Shown: positions 7,235 to 15,160, counted from the first letter of the stretch. The stretch: DNA of 51,204 nucleotides from Euzebya sp. (GCF_964222135.1 NZ_CAXQBR010000086.1:1-51204); one strand, 5' to 3'. Notes: generated by a model from the sequence alone, not told the origin. Numbers and translations are program-made.

Positions 7235-8326
7235 ATGCCACGCCCGTTCACGGGGGCACGCCGTCGCGTGCGCCCCGTCACCGCCCTCGCCCTGCTGTTG
7301 GCCCTCACCCTCCTCGCCTCGGCCTGCGGTGGCGACGACCCTGCCGGCGAAGCCGAGCCGGGCACCGACCCCGCACCCACCACAGGCGCGACGGAGGATG
7401 CCGGCCCGACGGAGTCCGCCGCCGGCGACTTCCCCGTCACGATCGAGCACGCCTTCGGCGAGACGACGATCGAGGCCGCGCCGGAGCGCGTGGTGACCTG
7501 GGGCTGGGGGACCGCCGATGCCGCGGTCGCGCTGGGCGTCGTCCCCGTCGCGATCCCCCACCAGGCCTACGGCGGCGACGAGCAGGGCCGCCTGCCCTGG
7601 GTCGTGGAGGCGGTGGAGGCCGCGGGCGCGGAGTTCCCCGAGGTCCTCCCCAACTCCGAGGAGGTCCCCTTCGAGGCGATCGCCGCGGCCGACCCCGACG
7701 TGATCCTCGCCCAGTACTCCGGCATCACCGCCGAGGACCACGAGCTGCTCTCGGCCATCGCGCCGACCGTCGCCTACCCCGGCGAGGCGTGGTCCACCCC
7801 GTGGCGGGACGTGGTCGCGAGCACCGGCCAGGCCCTGGGTCTCGACGCCGAGGCGGAGGTCCTCCTCGCCGACATCGAGGCCACGATCGCGGACGCCGCG
7901 GAGTCGCACCCGGAGCTCGCGGGGCTCACCGTCGCCAACGTCGTCGACGCCGACGGGACGTTCTACGTCTACCGGTCCGCCGACCCCCGGGTGGAGTTCC
8001 TGACCGACCTCGGCATGGAGGTCGCACCGAGCGTGGACGAGCTCGACACCGAGGAGTCGACGTTCTTCTACACGCTCAGCTACGAGCAGATCGGCGAGAT
8101 CGAGAGCGACGTCCTGGTCGTGTACGCCGAGACGCCGGAGGACACGACGGCCTTCCTCACCGACGGGCCGACGGCTCAGATGGCGCAGGTCCAGGACGGC
8201 CGCGTCGCGGTGATCGAGGGGGCCCCGCTGGTCGCGGCCGTCTCCCCGCCGACCGCGCTGTCGCTCACCTGGGGCCTGGACGACTACCTCGCCGCGCTGG
8301 GCGAGGCGGCGGCGGCCGTCGGGTAG
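7235..8326 (+). CDS. Iron-siderophore ABC transporter substrate-binding lipoprotein
   Basis: A 363-residue class III periplasmic-binding protein of the FecB/FepB type. It has a lipoprotein signal peptide with lipobox LLASAC (Cys31), an acidic, alanine-rich linker to about residue 65, the family opening FPVTIEHAFGETTIEAAPERVV, then the two lobes ending with LTWGLDDYLAAL. It should capture ferric siderophores at the cell surface. A GGAG motif lies 11 bases before the ATG. An iron box directly upstream indicates iron repression. No permease or ATPase gene is adjacent: the next gene is a convergent DedA gene. It must work with a transporter encoded elsewhere. Confidence 0.92.
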   Translation: MPRPFTGARRRVRPVTALALLLALTLLASACGGDDPAGEAEPGTDPAPTTGATEDAGPTESAAGDFPVTIEHAFGETTIEAAPERVVTWGWGTADAAVALGVVPVAIPHQAYGGDEQGRLPWVVEAVEAAGAEFPEVLPNSEEVPFEAIAAADPDVILAQYSGITAEDHELLSAIAPTVAYPGEAWSTPWRDVVASTGQALGLDAEAEVLLADIEATIADAAESHPELAGLTVANVVDADGTFYVYRSADPRVEFLTDLGMEVAPSVDELDTEESTFFYTLSYEQIGEIESDVLVVYAETPEDTTAFLTDGPTAQMAQVQDGRVAVIEGAPLVAAVSPPTALSLTWGLDDYLAALGEAAAAVG

Positions 8327-8346
8327 GCGCGGGCCGCAGGCGGTGC

Positions 8347-8982
8347 TCAGCTGCCGATGCGGTCCCGCCGTCGCCAGACGAAGCGGGCCACCAGGGCGAC
8401 GAGCGCCGCCCACATCGCGTAGCTGATCCAGTCGGAGTACCGCGCCGCCTGCTGCCAGCGGCTGCCGAGCAGGTAGCCCGCCCACACCCAGATGGTGTTC
8501 CACACCGCCGACCCGACGGTCGTGAGCGCCAGGAACTGCCCGCGGTGCATGCCGGCGGCGCCGGCGGGCAGGGACACCAGGCTCCGCACCACGGGGACGC
8601 AGCGACCGACCAGGACCGACCCCGTCCCGTGGCGTCGGAACCAGTCGATGGAGCCGTCCACCTCGTTGGCTTCCACCAGCGGCAGGCGGACGAGCCAGTG
8701 CCGGGTGCGCTCCAGCCCCGCCCAGCGACCCAGCTCGTACAGCACGACCGCCCCGGCGACCGCCCCGAGGGTGGAGGCGAGCACCATCGTCCACGGGGTC
8801 GACCCCTCCTGGCCGATCACGAAGCCCGCGAAGGGCAGCACCAGCTCGCTCGGGATCGGTGGGAACACGTTCTCGAGCGCCACCATCGCGGCGACGCCGA
8901 TGGGTCCCAGCGCCTCGATGACGTCGAGGATCCACCCGAACAGCCCGCTCGCCTGGGTCTCGGCTTGCGCGGCCAGCAGCAT
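8347..8982 (-). CDS. DedA family membrane protein
   Basis: A 211-residue DedA/SNARE-associated (VTT) protein. Hallmarks are ALENVFPPIPSELVLPFAGF (33-52), the G-x-x-x-G-x-x-x-x-Y-x-x-G-R segment before the amphipathic region, and FRRHGTGSVLVGRCVPVVRSLVSLPAG (named here by its R-x-x-P-x-x-R-S-x-x-S-x-P-A-G core). The domain acts in scrambling or recycling lipid carriers such as undecaprenyl phosphate. It has 4-5 membrane spans. It is convergent with the siderophore-binding gene, and a stem-loop at 9002-9023 lies just upstream of it. Confidence 0.92.
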   Translation of the reverse strand: MLLAAQAETQASGLFGWILDVIEALGPIGVAAMVALENVFPPIPSELVLPFAGFVIGQEGSTPWTMVLASTLGAVAGAVVLYELGRWAGLERTRHWLVRLPLVEANEVDGSIDWFRRHGTGSVLVGRCVPVVRSLVSLPAGAAGMHRGQFLALTTVGSAVWNTIWVWAGYLLGSRWQQAARYSDWISYAMWAALVALVARFVWRRRDRIGS

Positions 8983-9001
8983 TCGGTCTCCTCGTGACGG
9001 G

Positions 9002-9023
9002 GTCCGTGGACGGGTCCACGGAC
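9002..9023. terminator. Stem-loop between XRE gene and dedA
   Basis: GTCCGTGGA pairs perfectly with TCCACGGAC around a four-base CGGG loop (9-bp stem). It lies 45 bases beyond the end of the XRE-type gene and 20 bases before the dedA start, both read on the minus strand. It probably terminates the regulator transcript. Confidence 0.55.
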
Positions 9024-9067
9024 GTCATGCCCGTCCCGGGACGCCGCGCACCGCGGCGCCGACCGCG

Positions 9068-9616
9068 TCAGGTCCGCGCGAGGCGGTCGAGCGCCAGGTC
9101 CTCGAGCCGGGCGACCCGGCGCCGCAGGTCGTCCAGGTCCCCTCCGGGGTCCCCGGGCCGCTCGTCCCCGACGAGCCGCTCCAGGCGGGCGATGCGGCGC
9201 ACCAGGTCGTCGTCCACGACCTGGTCGCGGTCGTCGGCGTGGTCCGCTCCCGTCGCCGGCTGCGCCTCGGCGTCGACGTCGTGAGCGTCGGCCGGGTCGG
9301 GGTGGGCGTCGACGGTGCCGGGGTCGGCAGGGTCGGCGTCGCGGGTGGTCGCCGCGGCCCACGGACGCCGCGGGCGGTCGGCCCAGGGGTTGTCGTGCCC
9401 GTCGAAGAGCCGCTCGAGGGCGTCGGGCGGCCAGCCGAGGGCCTGGGACAGCGACGAGAGCGTCAGCCGGCGGAAGGACTGGCCCTCACCCCGCAGGACC
9501 TTCCGGACGGTGTCGGCGCTGATGCCCGCCTCCCGCGCCAGGGCGCTCTGGCTGAGGCCGAGCTCGTGCAGGCGTCGCATGATCAGGTCGGCCAGGTCGT
9601 CCTCACGGTCGTGCAT
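9068..9616 (-). CDS. XRE-family DNA-binding regulator with C-terminal coiled coil
   Basis: A 182-residue protein. The N-terminal helix-turn-helix (about residues 8-60) contains LSQSALAREAGISADTVRKVLRG (positions 21-43; key Q, R and S in the recognition helices), a typical Cro/CI-type domain. The middle is a low-complexity Asp/Ala/Pro linker (about 85-138). The last 40 residues hold two leucine/arginine heptad stretches (VRRIARLERLV and LRRRVARLEDLALDRL) that should form a coiled coil for multimerisation. The start is the ATG at 9616. It is divergent from an unknown gene at 9701, and the 84 bases between them hold two palindromes, so it probably controls both. Confidence 0.85.
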   Translation of the reverse strand: MHDREDDLADLIMRRLHELGLSQSALAREAGISADTVRKVLRGEGQSFRRLTLSSLSQALGWPPDALERLFDGHDNPWADRPRRPWAAATTRDADPADPGTVDAHPDPADAHDVDAEAQPATGADHADDRDQVVDDDLVRRIARLERLVGDERPGDPGGDLDDLRRRVARLEDLALDRLART

Positions 9617-9635
9617 GCCGACGACAGTACACGAC

Positions 9636-9645
9636 TTCGGCCGAA
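9636..9645. promoter_or_regulatory. Palindrome TTCGGCCGAA in divergent promoter
   Basis: A 10-bp perfect palindrome 20 bases upstream of the XRE-type gene. It is flanked by a wider inverted pair ACACGA (9629-9634) / TCGTGT (9657-9662) that is not concentric with it. Its position suggests an operator for the neighbouring regulator. Confidence 0.45.
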
Positions 9646-9670
9646 ATCGGGTGAGTTCGTGTGATGGCGC

Positions 9671-9688
9671 GACCGCTCGCGAGCGGTC
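9671..9688. promoter_or_regulatory. 18-bp perfect palindrome upstream of unknown gene
   Basis: GACCGCTCGCGAGCGGTC is a perfect, spacer-free palindrome 12 bases before the GTG at 9701. It may be an operator for the divergent XRE-type regulator, or a hairpin in the 5' leader that covers the start region. No clear ribosome-binding site is visible for the downstream gene, so translation control is also possible. Confidence 0.6.
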
Positions 9689-9700
9689 ATCCTCGGGCAG

Positions 9701-10672
9701 GTGACGACCCCGACGAGCGACGTGCCGCGCCTGGACGACCTCCCCCGCGAGCGGGTCGCCGAGGCCGCGGCCCTCCTGGACCTGCACGCCGTGGCCGGCC
9801 GTGCAGGGGATCGCAGCGACCCCGCGACCGTGGCTGCGGTCGTCGGGGCCGAGCAGCTGCGGCTCCTCGTCGACGCGCGACCCGACCAGGCCGGTCCGGT
9901 CGCGGCGTGGCTGCGGGCGCTCGGGGCCGATGGGCCGGTCGAGCCGCCCCCCGCGCTGGCCGGCGACCTGGCTGGATGGGTCGCGGAGGCGGTCGCCCAC
10001 GTCGTGGTCGGACTCGGACGGCGTGACGACGAGCGGCGCGCCGACGCCCGGGTGGTCAACGTCGAGGCGGGCCGGCACGTCATCGCCACCGACGAGCCCC
10101 TCCTGCGCGCGGCCATCCGCGCCGGCCACCGGTCCCTGGCGGCGATGCCGTACTACGAGATGCGCTACGGCTCCCGCGGCCGGCGCTTCACCGGCAGCGA
10201 CAGCGCCTGGCTGGCCGGGCTCGTCACCCGCCCGGCCGGCGTGGTCCGCGAGCAGGTCGAGTGGCTGGCGGTGGTCCTCGCCGTCCGCGGGATGCCCTCG
10301 TGGCTGCTCGAGCGCCACCTGGTCGAGCTCGGTGGGGAGATCGCCGCCACCGTGCCCGCGGCGGACGCCGGGGTCCTCCTGGCGGCCGCCGACCACCTGG
10401 CGGCACGGCGGCGGACCGCCGTCGACGACGCCGCCCTCGACGACGCGGACCGGGTCCTGGTCGGCCACCTCGACGGCGCCCCGGTCGCGGTCCCGCGCGC
10501 CGGCGCGCTGCTGGCCGCCGCGGCAGCCGACGTGGCGACCGGCGTGACCGAGGACGACACCGCCTGCGCGGACTGGCTCGCCGACCCGCACCGCGGAGGC
10601 GGCACCTGGTCGCGTGCGGTCGCGCAGGTCAGGGCCCAGCTGTCCGCGACCGTCGGGCGTCGAGCGCGCTGA
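9701..10672 (+). CDS. Hypothetical helical cytoplasmic protein
   Basis: A 323-residue protein I do not recognise. It is rich in Ala, Arg, Asp and Val, with no signal peptide or membrane helix. It looks mostly alpha-helical with repeated amphipathic segments, for example LLRAAIRAGHRSLAAMPYYEMRYG (around 135-158) and QVEWLAVVLAVRGMPSWLLERHLVELGGEIAA (around 185-215; key W, RGMPxxLL). The latter looks conserved. It starts at a GTG behind an 18-bp palindrome and is divergent from an XRE regulator that probably controls it. Its 3' end overlaps the convergent BrkB gene by 44 bases. It could be a sensor or partner of the regulator, but nothing in the sequence fixes a function. Confidence 0.7.
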   Translation: MTTPTSDVPRLDDLPRERVAEAAALLDLHAVAGRAGDRSDPATVAAVVGAEQLRLLVDARPDQAGPVAAWLRALGADGPVEPPPALAGDLAGWVAEAVAHVVVGLGRRDDERRADARVVNVEAGRHVIATDEPLLRAAIRAGHRSLAAMPYYEMRYGSRGRRFTGSDSAWLAGLVTRPAGVVREQVEWLAVVLAVRGMPSWLLERHLVELGGEIAATVPAADAGVLLAAADHLAARRRTAVDDAALDDADRVLVGHLDGAPVAVPRAGALLAAAAADVATGVTEDDTACADWLADPHRGGGTWSRAVAQVRAQLSATVGRRAR

Positions 10673-11498
10673 CGAGGTGGTGGCCGGTCAGCAGGACGAC
10701 CTGGAACGCGAGGAGGTAGATCCCGATCAGGACCAGGCGCCCCACCGCCTCGGATCCCCCGAACGCCCGGCCCACCCCGACCCCGAGCCGCAGCACCGGG
10801 ACCCAGCCGAGCGACATGCCGGCGAGGAAGGACGCGGTCGCCCCCGCCCCCCACGCGAGGGCCCGGGAGGACGGCGACCCCGGGGCGAACACCCGGTAGA
10901 GGAAGGCCAGCTGCAGCGTGAGGAGGGCCCAGCCGACCAGGAAGGTGAGGTAGGTGCCGAGCACCCAGGCCCCCGCCCCCTCGCCCACCAGCCGGTCGAC
11001 GCCGTCGACGGCCAGCAGCGCCACGGCGGCCAGCCCCGGGTAGACGAGCACGTAGGGGACGACCATCGCGCGCCCGCGCCAGGCCGAGCCCGAGCGCGGC
11101 GCCGCGTCGTGGTAGGTCGAGATCGCTCGGAGCAGTCCCTCGCCGTACGTGAGGGCGGCCAGCAGCGACGCGGCGAGGGAGCTGAGGCCGAGGCCCGGGC
11201 CCATCCGCGCGAGCTCCTCCACGAGCTCGTCGATGCCGAGGGGCCCCTCGAGGAAGCGGGACAGGTCGTCGGCGATCGCGATCACCCGGTCGGGTCCGAG
11301 GAGGACGCCGGCGCCGTAGAAGGCCCACAGCGCCAGGGGCACGAGGGTGAGGGCGGCGTAGAAGGTGAGGCCGGCGCTGATCAGGGCGAGGTCCGCGCGG
11401 CGGGAGCGGTGCAGGGCCTCGAGTCCCGCGGCGCGCGCGACCTGCAGTGCCCGCCGCCAGCCGCTGCCCCCGTGCGCGAGCGGTGGCTCCTCGCTCAC
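10629..11498 (-). CDS. YihY/BrkB family inner-membrane protein
   Basis: A 289-residue polytopic protein with about six membrane helices. It carries the family's opening RRADLALISAGLTFYAALTLVPLALW (about 29-54; key SAGLTFYA-LxxxP) and the later YGEGLLRAIS-like conserved segment. BrkB/YihY proteins are widespread membrane proteins of unsettled function. The GTG start at 11498 overlaps the upstream hydrolase stop (GTGA), so the two genes are translationally coupled. The 3' end overlaps the convergent hypothetical gene. Confidence 0.85.
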   Translation of the reverse strand: MSEEPPLAHGGSGWRRALQVARAAGLEALHRSRRADLALISAGLTFYAALTLVPLALWAFYGAGVLLGPDRVIAIADDLSRFLEGPLGIDELVEELARMGPGLGLSSLAASLLAALTYGEGLLRAISTYHDAAPRSGSAWRGRAMVVPYVLVYPGLAAVALLAVDGVDRLVGEGAGAWVLGTYLTFLVGWALLTLQLAFLYRVFAPGSPSSRALAWGAGATASFLAGMSLGWVPVLRLGVGVGRAFGGSEAVGRLVLIGIYLLAFQVVLLTGHHLVSALDARRSRTAGP

Positions 11499-12415
11499 CC
11501 GCGTGTCGCGCCGGCCTGGACGTCGGCCCCGGCCGTCGCCTCGGCCTCGGCGCGGAGCACAGCCGCCCACTCGGCGGACGTGATGTCCGACGGGTCGGTG
11601 GCGTCGACGAACGTGAGGATGCGCGCGGCCACGCGGTCCGGCTCGTCGAGGTGGGGGAAGTGGCCCGCCCCCTCGATGACCTCGATCTCGCTGCCGGCGA
11701 TCCGCTCGTGGGCGGCGCGCCCGTGCGCCAGGGGGATGACCGGGTCGTCCGCGCCCCACAGGAGCAGGGTGGGCACCTCCCGGGCCAGGTAGAGCTTGTC
11801 GGTGGCGGAGACGCGCTGGCCGCGCGGACCGATCGTGGCGCGGACGGTGCCCACGAACGCGCGTCGCGCGTCGGGGTCGACGAGGCCCGCCAGGCCCTGG
11901 CGGATGCCGTCCAGATCGGTTCCACGACCCCCGGGCAGGCGGCCGGCGGCACGGGCGACCCGCGCGAGCCCGGCGATCACCGGGCTGGCCAGGGGCAGGG
12001 ACGCCGCCCGCAGCAGCGGGCTGACCTCAGGACCCAGCCCGCCCGCGTCCACCAGCACCAGGCGGTCCACCATCTCGGGGAACTGGTAGGCGAACTGCAG
12101 GGCGACACCGCCGCCGAGGGAGTGCCCGACCACGGTCGCCGACGGCCGCCCGAGCAGGTGCATCAGGTCCCGCAGCGTCGAGGCGTACGCCCCCATCGAG
12201 TGGTCGCCCGCGGGGTTGTCCGAGCCGCCGTGGCCGGGGAGGTCGACGGCGACGACCCGGGTCCGGGAGGCCAGGCGGTCGATGATCGGGGTCCACGTGC
12301 CCGAGTCCTGGGTGATGCCGTGCACGAGGAGCGCCGTCGGCGTCCCGGGGTCGTCGTCGCCGGCGACGCGGAACGCCACCTGCCTGCCGTGGATCACCAC
12401 CGAACCGCTCTGCAC
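11495..12415 (-). CDS. Alpha/beta hydrolase
   Basis: A 306-residue alpha/beta-hydrolase. It has oxyanion-hole VHGITQDSGTW (31-41), VVAVDLPGHGGSD, nucleophile elbow GHSLGG with Ser99, acid GADDPVIP (Asp223/224) and GAGHFPHLDEP with His252: a complete Ser-Asp-His triad. The layout resembles esterase or C-C hydrolase relatives; the substrate cannot be told. There is a C-terminal acidic/alanine extension of about 35 residues. Its stop overlaps the BrkB start by four bases, so the pair forms an operon. The GntR gene is divergent, 120 bases away. Confidence 0.88.
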   Translation of the reverse strand: MQSGSVVIHGRQVAFRVAGDDDPGTPTALLVHGITQDSGTWTPIIDRLASRTRVVAVDLPGHGGSDNPAGDHSMGAYASTLRDLMHLLGRPSATVVGHSLGGGVALQFAYQFPEMVDRLVLVDAGGLGPEVSPLLRAASLPLASPVIAGLARVARAAGRLPGGRGTDLDGIRQGLAGLVDPDARRAFVGTVRATIGPRGQRVSATDKLYLAREVPTLLLWGADDPVIPLAHGRAAHERIAGSEIEVIEGAGHFPHLDEPDRVAARILTFVDATDPSDITSAEWAAVLRAEAEATAGADVQAGATRG

Positions 12416-12465
12416 CGCTGCGCTCCTCTCCGCTCGTCCGTCTGGCGGGGACCTACCCGTCAGCC

Positions 12466-12482
12466 GGGGGCGCGATGCCCCC
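12466..12482. promoter_or_regulatory. Small hairpin in divergent promoter region
   Basis: GGGGGC pairs with GCCCCC around GCGAT between the divergent hydrolase and GntR genes. It could be an operator or a leader hairpin. A TAGCCT -10-like hexamer for the GntR gene follows at 12507-12512. Confidence 0.3.
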
Positions 12483-12535
12483 GCGCCGACCGCGCGGGCC
12501 GACGGCTAGCCTGGCACGCCGACGAGGAGGTGCTG

Positions 12536-13288
12536 GTGCCATCCGCTGCTGAGAAGGTGCCGCTGTGGCGACAGGTGCTCGACGACCTCGAGCGCCGTCT
12601 GACGGCCGGGGAGTTCGAGCAGCGGTTCCCGACCGACCGGGAGCTCGTCGACCACTACGGCACCAGCCGGCACACCGTCCGCGAGGCGGTCCGGCACCTG
12701 AAGGCCCGCGGGGTGGTCGAGCGCGAGCGGGGGAGGGGCAGCACCGTGACGCGCAGCAGCGTCACCCAGCCCCTCGGCGCCCTCTACAACCTGTTCGCCG
12801 CGGTCGAGGACGCCGGGCACACCCAGCACAGCCAGGTGCTCGCGCTCGACCTCCGGCCGGACCCGCACGCAGCCGGCCGGTTCGGCTTCGACCCGGCCAC
12901 GCCGCTGGTGCACCTGGAGCGGCTCAGGTTCATGGACGACATCCCGCTCGCCCTCGACACCGCGTGGCTGGCCCCCGACATCGGACGGCCGCTGCTCGAC
13001 GCGTCGTTCGAGCACACCTCCCTCTACGACGAGCTCGCAGCTCGGACCGGCATCCGACCCGCCGCCGGGCGTGAGCACATCCAGGCGGTCACGCCGGACG
13101 CGTCGATGCGCGACGTGCTCGAGCTCGATGACGACGAGGCCCTGCTCCGCATCGAGCGGGTCACGAGCCACGCCGACCGGGTCATCGAGTGCCGGCTGAC
13201 GCTGCTGCGCAGCAGCCGGATCGCGGTGACCACCACGTGGCCGGCCGCCAGCCCGATCGGCGCGGAGGTCCTCGACCCCAGCAGCTGA
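12536..13288 (+). CDS. GntR/HutC-family transcriptional regulator
   Basis: A 250-residue regulator with an N-terminal winged helix. The KVPLWRQVLDDLERRLTAGEF opening is followed by FPTDRELVDHYGTSRHTVREAVRHLKARG (named by key P-T-D-R-E-L and R-H-T-V-R-E-A) and VERERGRGSTV. The C-terminal UTRA ligand-binding domain (about 90-245) contains LVHLERLRFMDDIPLALDTAWL and ends near LTLLRSSRIAVTTTW. The GTG at 12536 was chosen because GAGGAGG ends five bases before it; another GTG at 12530 is possible. It sits between a divergent hydrolase operon and a downstream MBL-rhodanese gene, and may control either. Confidence 0.88.
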   Translation: MPSAAEKVPLWRQVLDDLERRLTAGEFEQRFPTDRELVDHYGTSRHTVREAVRHLKARGVVERERGRGSTVTRSSVTQPLGALYNLFAAVEDAGHTQHSQVLALDLRPDPHAAGRFGFDPATPLVHLERLRFMDDIPLALDTAWLAPDIGRPLLDASFEHTSLYDELAARTGIRPAAGREHIQAVTPDASMRDVLELDDDEALLRIERVTSHADRVIECRLTLLRSSRIAVTTTWPAASPIGAEVLDPSS

Positions 13289-13292
13289 TTGC

Positions 13293-13309
13293 CCGGACCA
13301 AATGTCCGG
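13293..13309 (+). promoter_or_regulatory. Inverted repeat upstream of the MBL-rhodanese gene
   Basis: CCGGAC (13293-13298) and GTCCGG (13304-13309) form a 6-bp inverted repeat with spacer CAAAT, in an unusually AT-rich patch (TATATTTG follows). It lies 49 bases before the TTG start at 13358, directly after the GntR stop. It is a candidate operator for the GntR protein or a thiol/persulfide sensor. Confidence 0.45.
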
Positions 13310-13357
13310 ATATATTTGCACACACCGCGGATCGTCGACAGGGGAGCGGAGCGCACG

Positions 13358-14716
13358 TTGCGGATCACCACCATCTCGACCGAGGGGCTGGGTGACCGGT
13401 CCTACGTCGTGGACGACGGCCAGGTCGCGGTGGTCGTCGACCCCCAGCGCGACGTCGACCGCGTCCTGGCCACCCTCGCGGACCTGGACGTGCGCTTGGT
13501 GGCGGTGCTCGAGACCCACATCCACAACGACTACGTCAGCGGCGGGTTGGCGCTGGCGCGGATGACCGGCGCCCGGTACCTGGTGAACGGCGACGACCCG
13601 GTCACCTTCGACCGCGAGCCGATCGCCGACGGCGGGGTGGTCGCAGTGGGGGATCTCGCGGTCCGCGCCGTCAGCTCGCCGGGCCACACCCACACCCACC
13701 TGTCCTACGTCGTGGCCCACGACGGCGACGAGGCGGTGTTCACCGGCGGGTCGATGCTGTACGGCACGGTCGGTCGCACCGACCTCCTCGGACCCGCGCA
13801 CACCGATGCCCTGAGCCGGGCTCAGCACAGCTCGGTGCGGGGCCTCGCCGGCTCGCTCGACGGCACCACCGCGGTGTACCCGACGCACGGGTTCGGGTCG
13901 TTCTGCGCCTCCGCCGGCGGCGGTGACCGCGACGCGGGGACCATCGCGGACGAGCGGCGCGAGAACATCGCCTGCACCACCGACGACGAGGACGCCTTCG
14001 TCGAGACCCTCCTCGCCGGGCTGACCGCCCACCCGCCGTACTACGCCCACATGGGACCGCTGAACCTCGCCGGCCCGCAGGCCCCTGACCTGTCGCCTCC
14101 GCAGACCTGCGACCTGGCCGAGGTCCTGGCTCGCATCGACCGCGGCGACTGGGTCCTCGACGTCCGCGACCGCCGGGCGTTCGCCGCAGCGCACGTCGCC
14201 GGATCGATCAGCGCCGAGGCGTCCGGGAGCATGGCGACCTACGTCGGCTGGGCGATCCCCTGGGGCACCCCGATCACGCTCCTGGCCGACACCGCCGAGC
14301 AGATCGCCACCGCCCAGCGCGAGCTGGTCCGCATCGGGCTCGACCGGCCGCTCGGGATGGCGGTCGGCGTGCCGGACGCCCTCGGCCCCGAGGCCCCCGT
14401 CACCACCTACCGGGTCGCGTCGTTCAGCGACGTGCCCGCCGCGGACGACGTCCTGGTGGTCGACGTCCGCCGTCCCGACGAGTGGGCGCAGGGGCACCTC
14501 GAGGGTGCGGTCCACCTGCCGCTCGAGCGGATCGCCGCCGAGGCGCACCACCTGCCGGACGACCGGGAGCTGTGGGTCCACTGCCAGTCCGGCTACCGGT
14601 CCTCGATCGGTGCGTCCCTGATGGCCCGGGCGGGCAAGGACGTGGTCCTGATCGACGACGACTGGGACAGCGGCGCGCCCCGTGCGCCACGTCCCGTCGT
14701 CACCCCCGACAGCTAG
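13358..14716 (+). CDS. MBL-fold persulfide dioxygenase-like / rhodanese fusion
   Basis: A 452-residue three-part protein: metallo-beta-lactamase domain (1-240), degenerate rhodanese (about 250-345, no cysteine at the active loop) and active rhodanese (350-445, CQSGYRS with Cys409). The layout is that of ETHE1/CstB-like persulfide dioxygenase-sulfurtransferases. Metal-site oddities: the His motif reads THIHNDY (H54, H56, D58, then Tyr) and the segment aligned with ETHE1 TGDALL reads TGGSML, so the usual Asp iron ligand is absent. H110 and H177 are present. The TTG start has GGGGAGCGG upstream; a longer frame to another TTG at 13289 is less likely. DUF302 follows after nine bases. Confidence 0.85.
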   Translation: MRITTISTEGLGDRSYVVDDGQVAVVVDPQRDVDRVLATLADLDVRLVAVLETHIHNDYVSGGLALARMTGARYLVNGDDPVTFDREPIADGGVVAVGDLAVRAVSSPGHTHTHLSYVVAHDGDEAVFTGGSMLYGTVGRTDLLGPAHTDALSRAQHSSVRGLAGSLDGTTAVYPTHGFGSFCASAGGGDRDAGTIADERRENIACTTDDEDAFVETLLAGLTAHPPYYAHMGPLNLAGPQAPDLSPPQTCDLAEVLARIDRGDWVLDVRDRRAFAAAHVAGSISAEASGSMATYVGWAIPWGTPITLLADTAEQIATAQRELVRIGLDRPLGMAVGVPDALGPEAPVTTYRVASFSDVPAADDVLVVDVRRPDEWAQGHLEGAVHLPLERIAAEAHHLPDDRELWVHCQSGYRSSIGASLMARAGKDVVLIDDDWDSGAPRAPRPVVTPDS

Positions 14717-14725
14717 GAGCGACGC

Positions 14726-15115
14726 ATGTCCACCTACGCCATGACCGTGTCCCTCACCGACGACCCCGCGACCGCCGAGTCCCGCGTCCGCGACGCGCTC
14801 GCCGCCGAGGGCTTCGGCATCCTCAGCACCATCGACGTGCGCGCCGCCCTGCTCGAGAAGCTCGGCGAGGACGTCGGCCACTACACCATCCTCGGTGCGT
14901 GCAACCCGCCGCTCGCGCACCAGGCGCTCGCCGCGGACCGCGACATCGGGGCGCTGCTGCCCTGCAACGTGGTCGTCCGGGCAGCCGAGGGCGGCGGCAG
15001 CGAGGTCGCGGCCGCCGATCCGCGGGCGATGGTCGAGCTCGCGGGCGACGCCCTCGCGCCTGTGGCCGCAGACGCCCGGGACCGGCTGGAGCGGGCACTG
15101 GCCGCGCTCGGCTGA
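14726..15115 (+). CDS. DUF302 domain protein
   Basis: A 129-residue protein made of one DUF302 domain: LTDDPATAESRVRDALAAEGFGILSTIDVRAALLEKLGEDVGHYTILGACNPPLAHQAL is described here by its key features, E-G-F-G-I-L then I-D-V near 33-40 and L-G-A-C-N-P-P-L-A around 57-65. A downstream block has LPCNVVV. DUF302 proteins have no agreed function, but they often accompany sulfur or heavy-metal oxidation genes. A GGAG site precedes the ATG. It is nine bases after the MBL-rhodanese gene, so it is surely cotranscribed. Confidence 0.9.
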   Translation: MSTYAMTVSLTDDPATAESRVRDALAAEGFGILSTIDVRAALLEKLGEDVGHYTILGACNPPLAHQALAADRDIGALLPCNVVVRAAEGGGSEVAAADPRAMVELAGDALAPVAADARDRLERALAALG

Positions 15116-15160
15116 TCACCGACCACCGCACCCAGCCCCCCGACCACCGCTGCGAGCAAC

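Noticed and set aside
12506-14920. Long minus-strand open frame of 804 codons
   Set aside because: It is antisense to the GntR and MBL-rhodanese genes, which have clear families and start sites.
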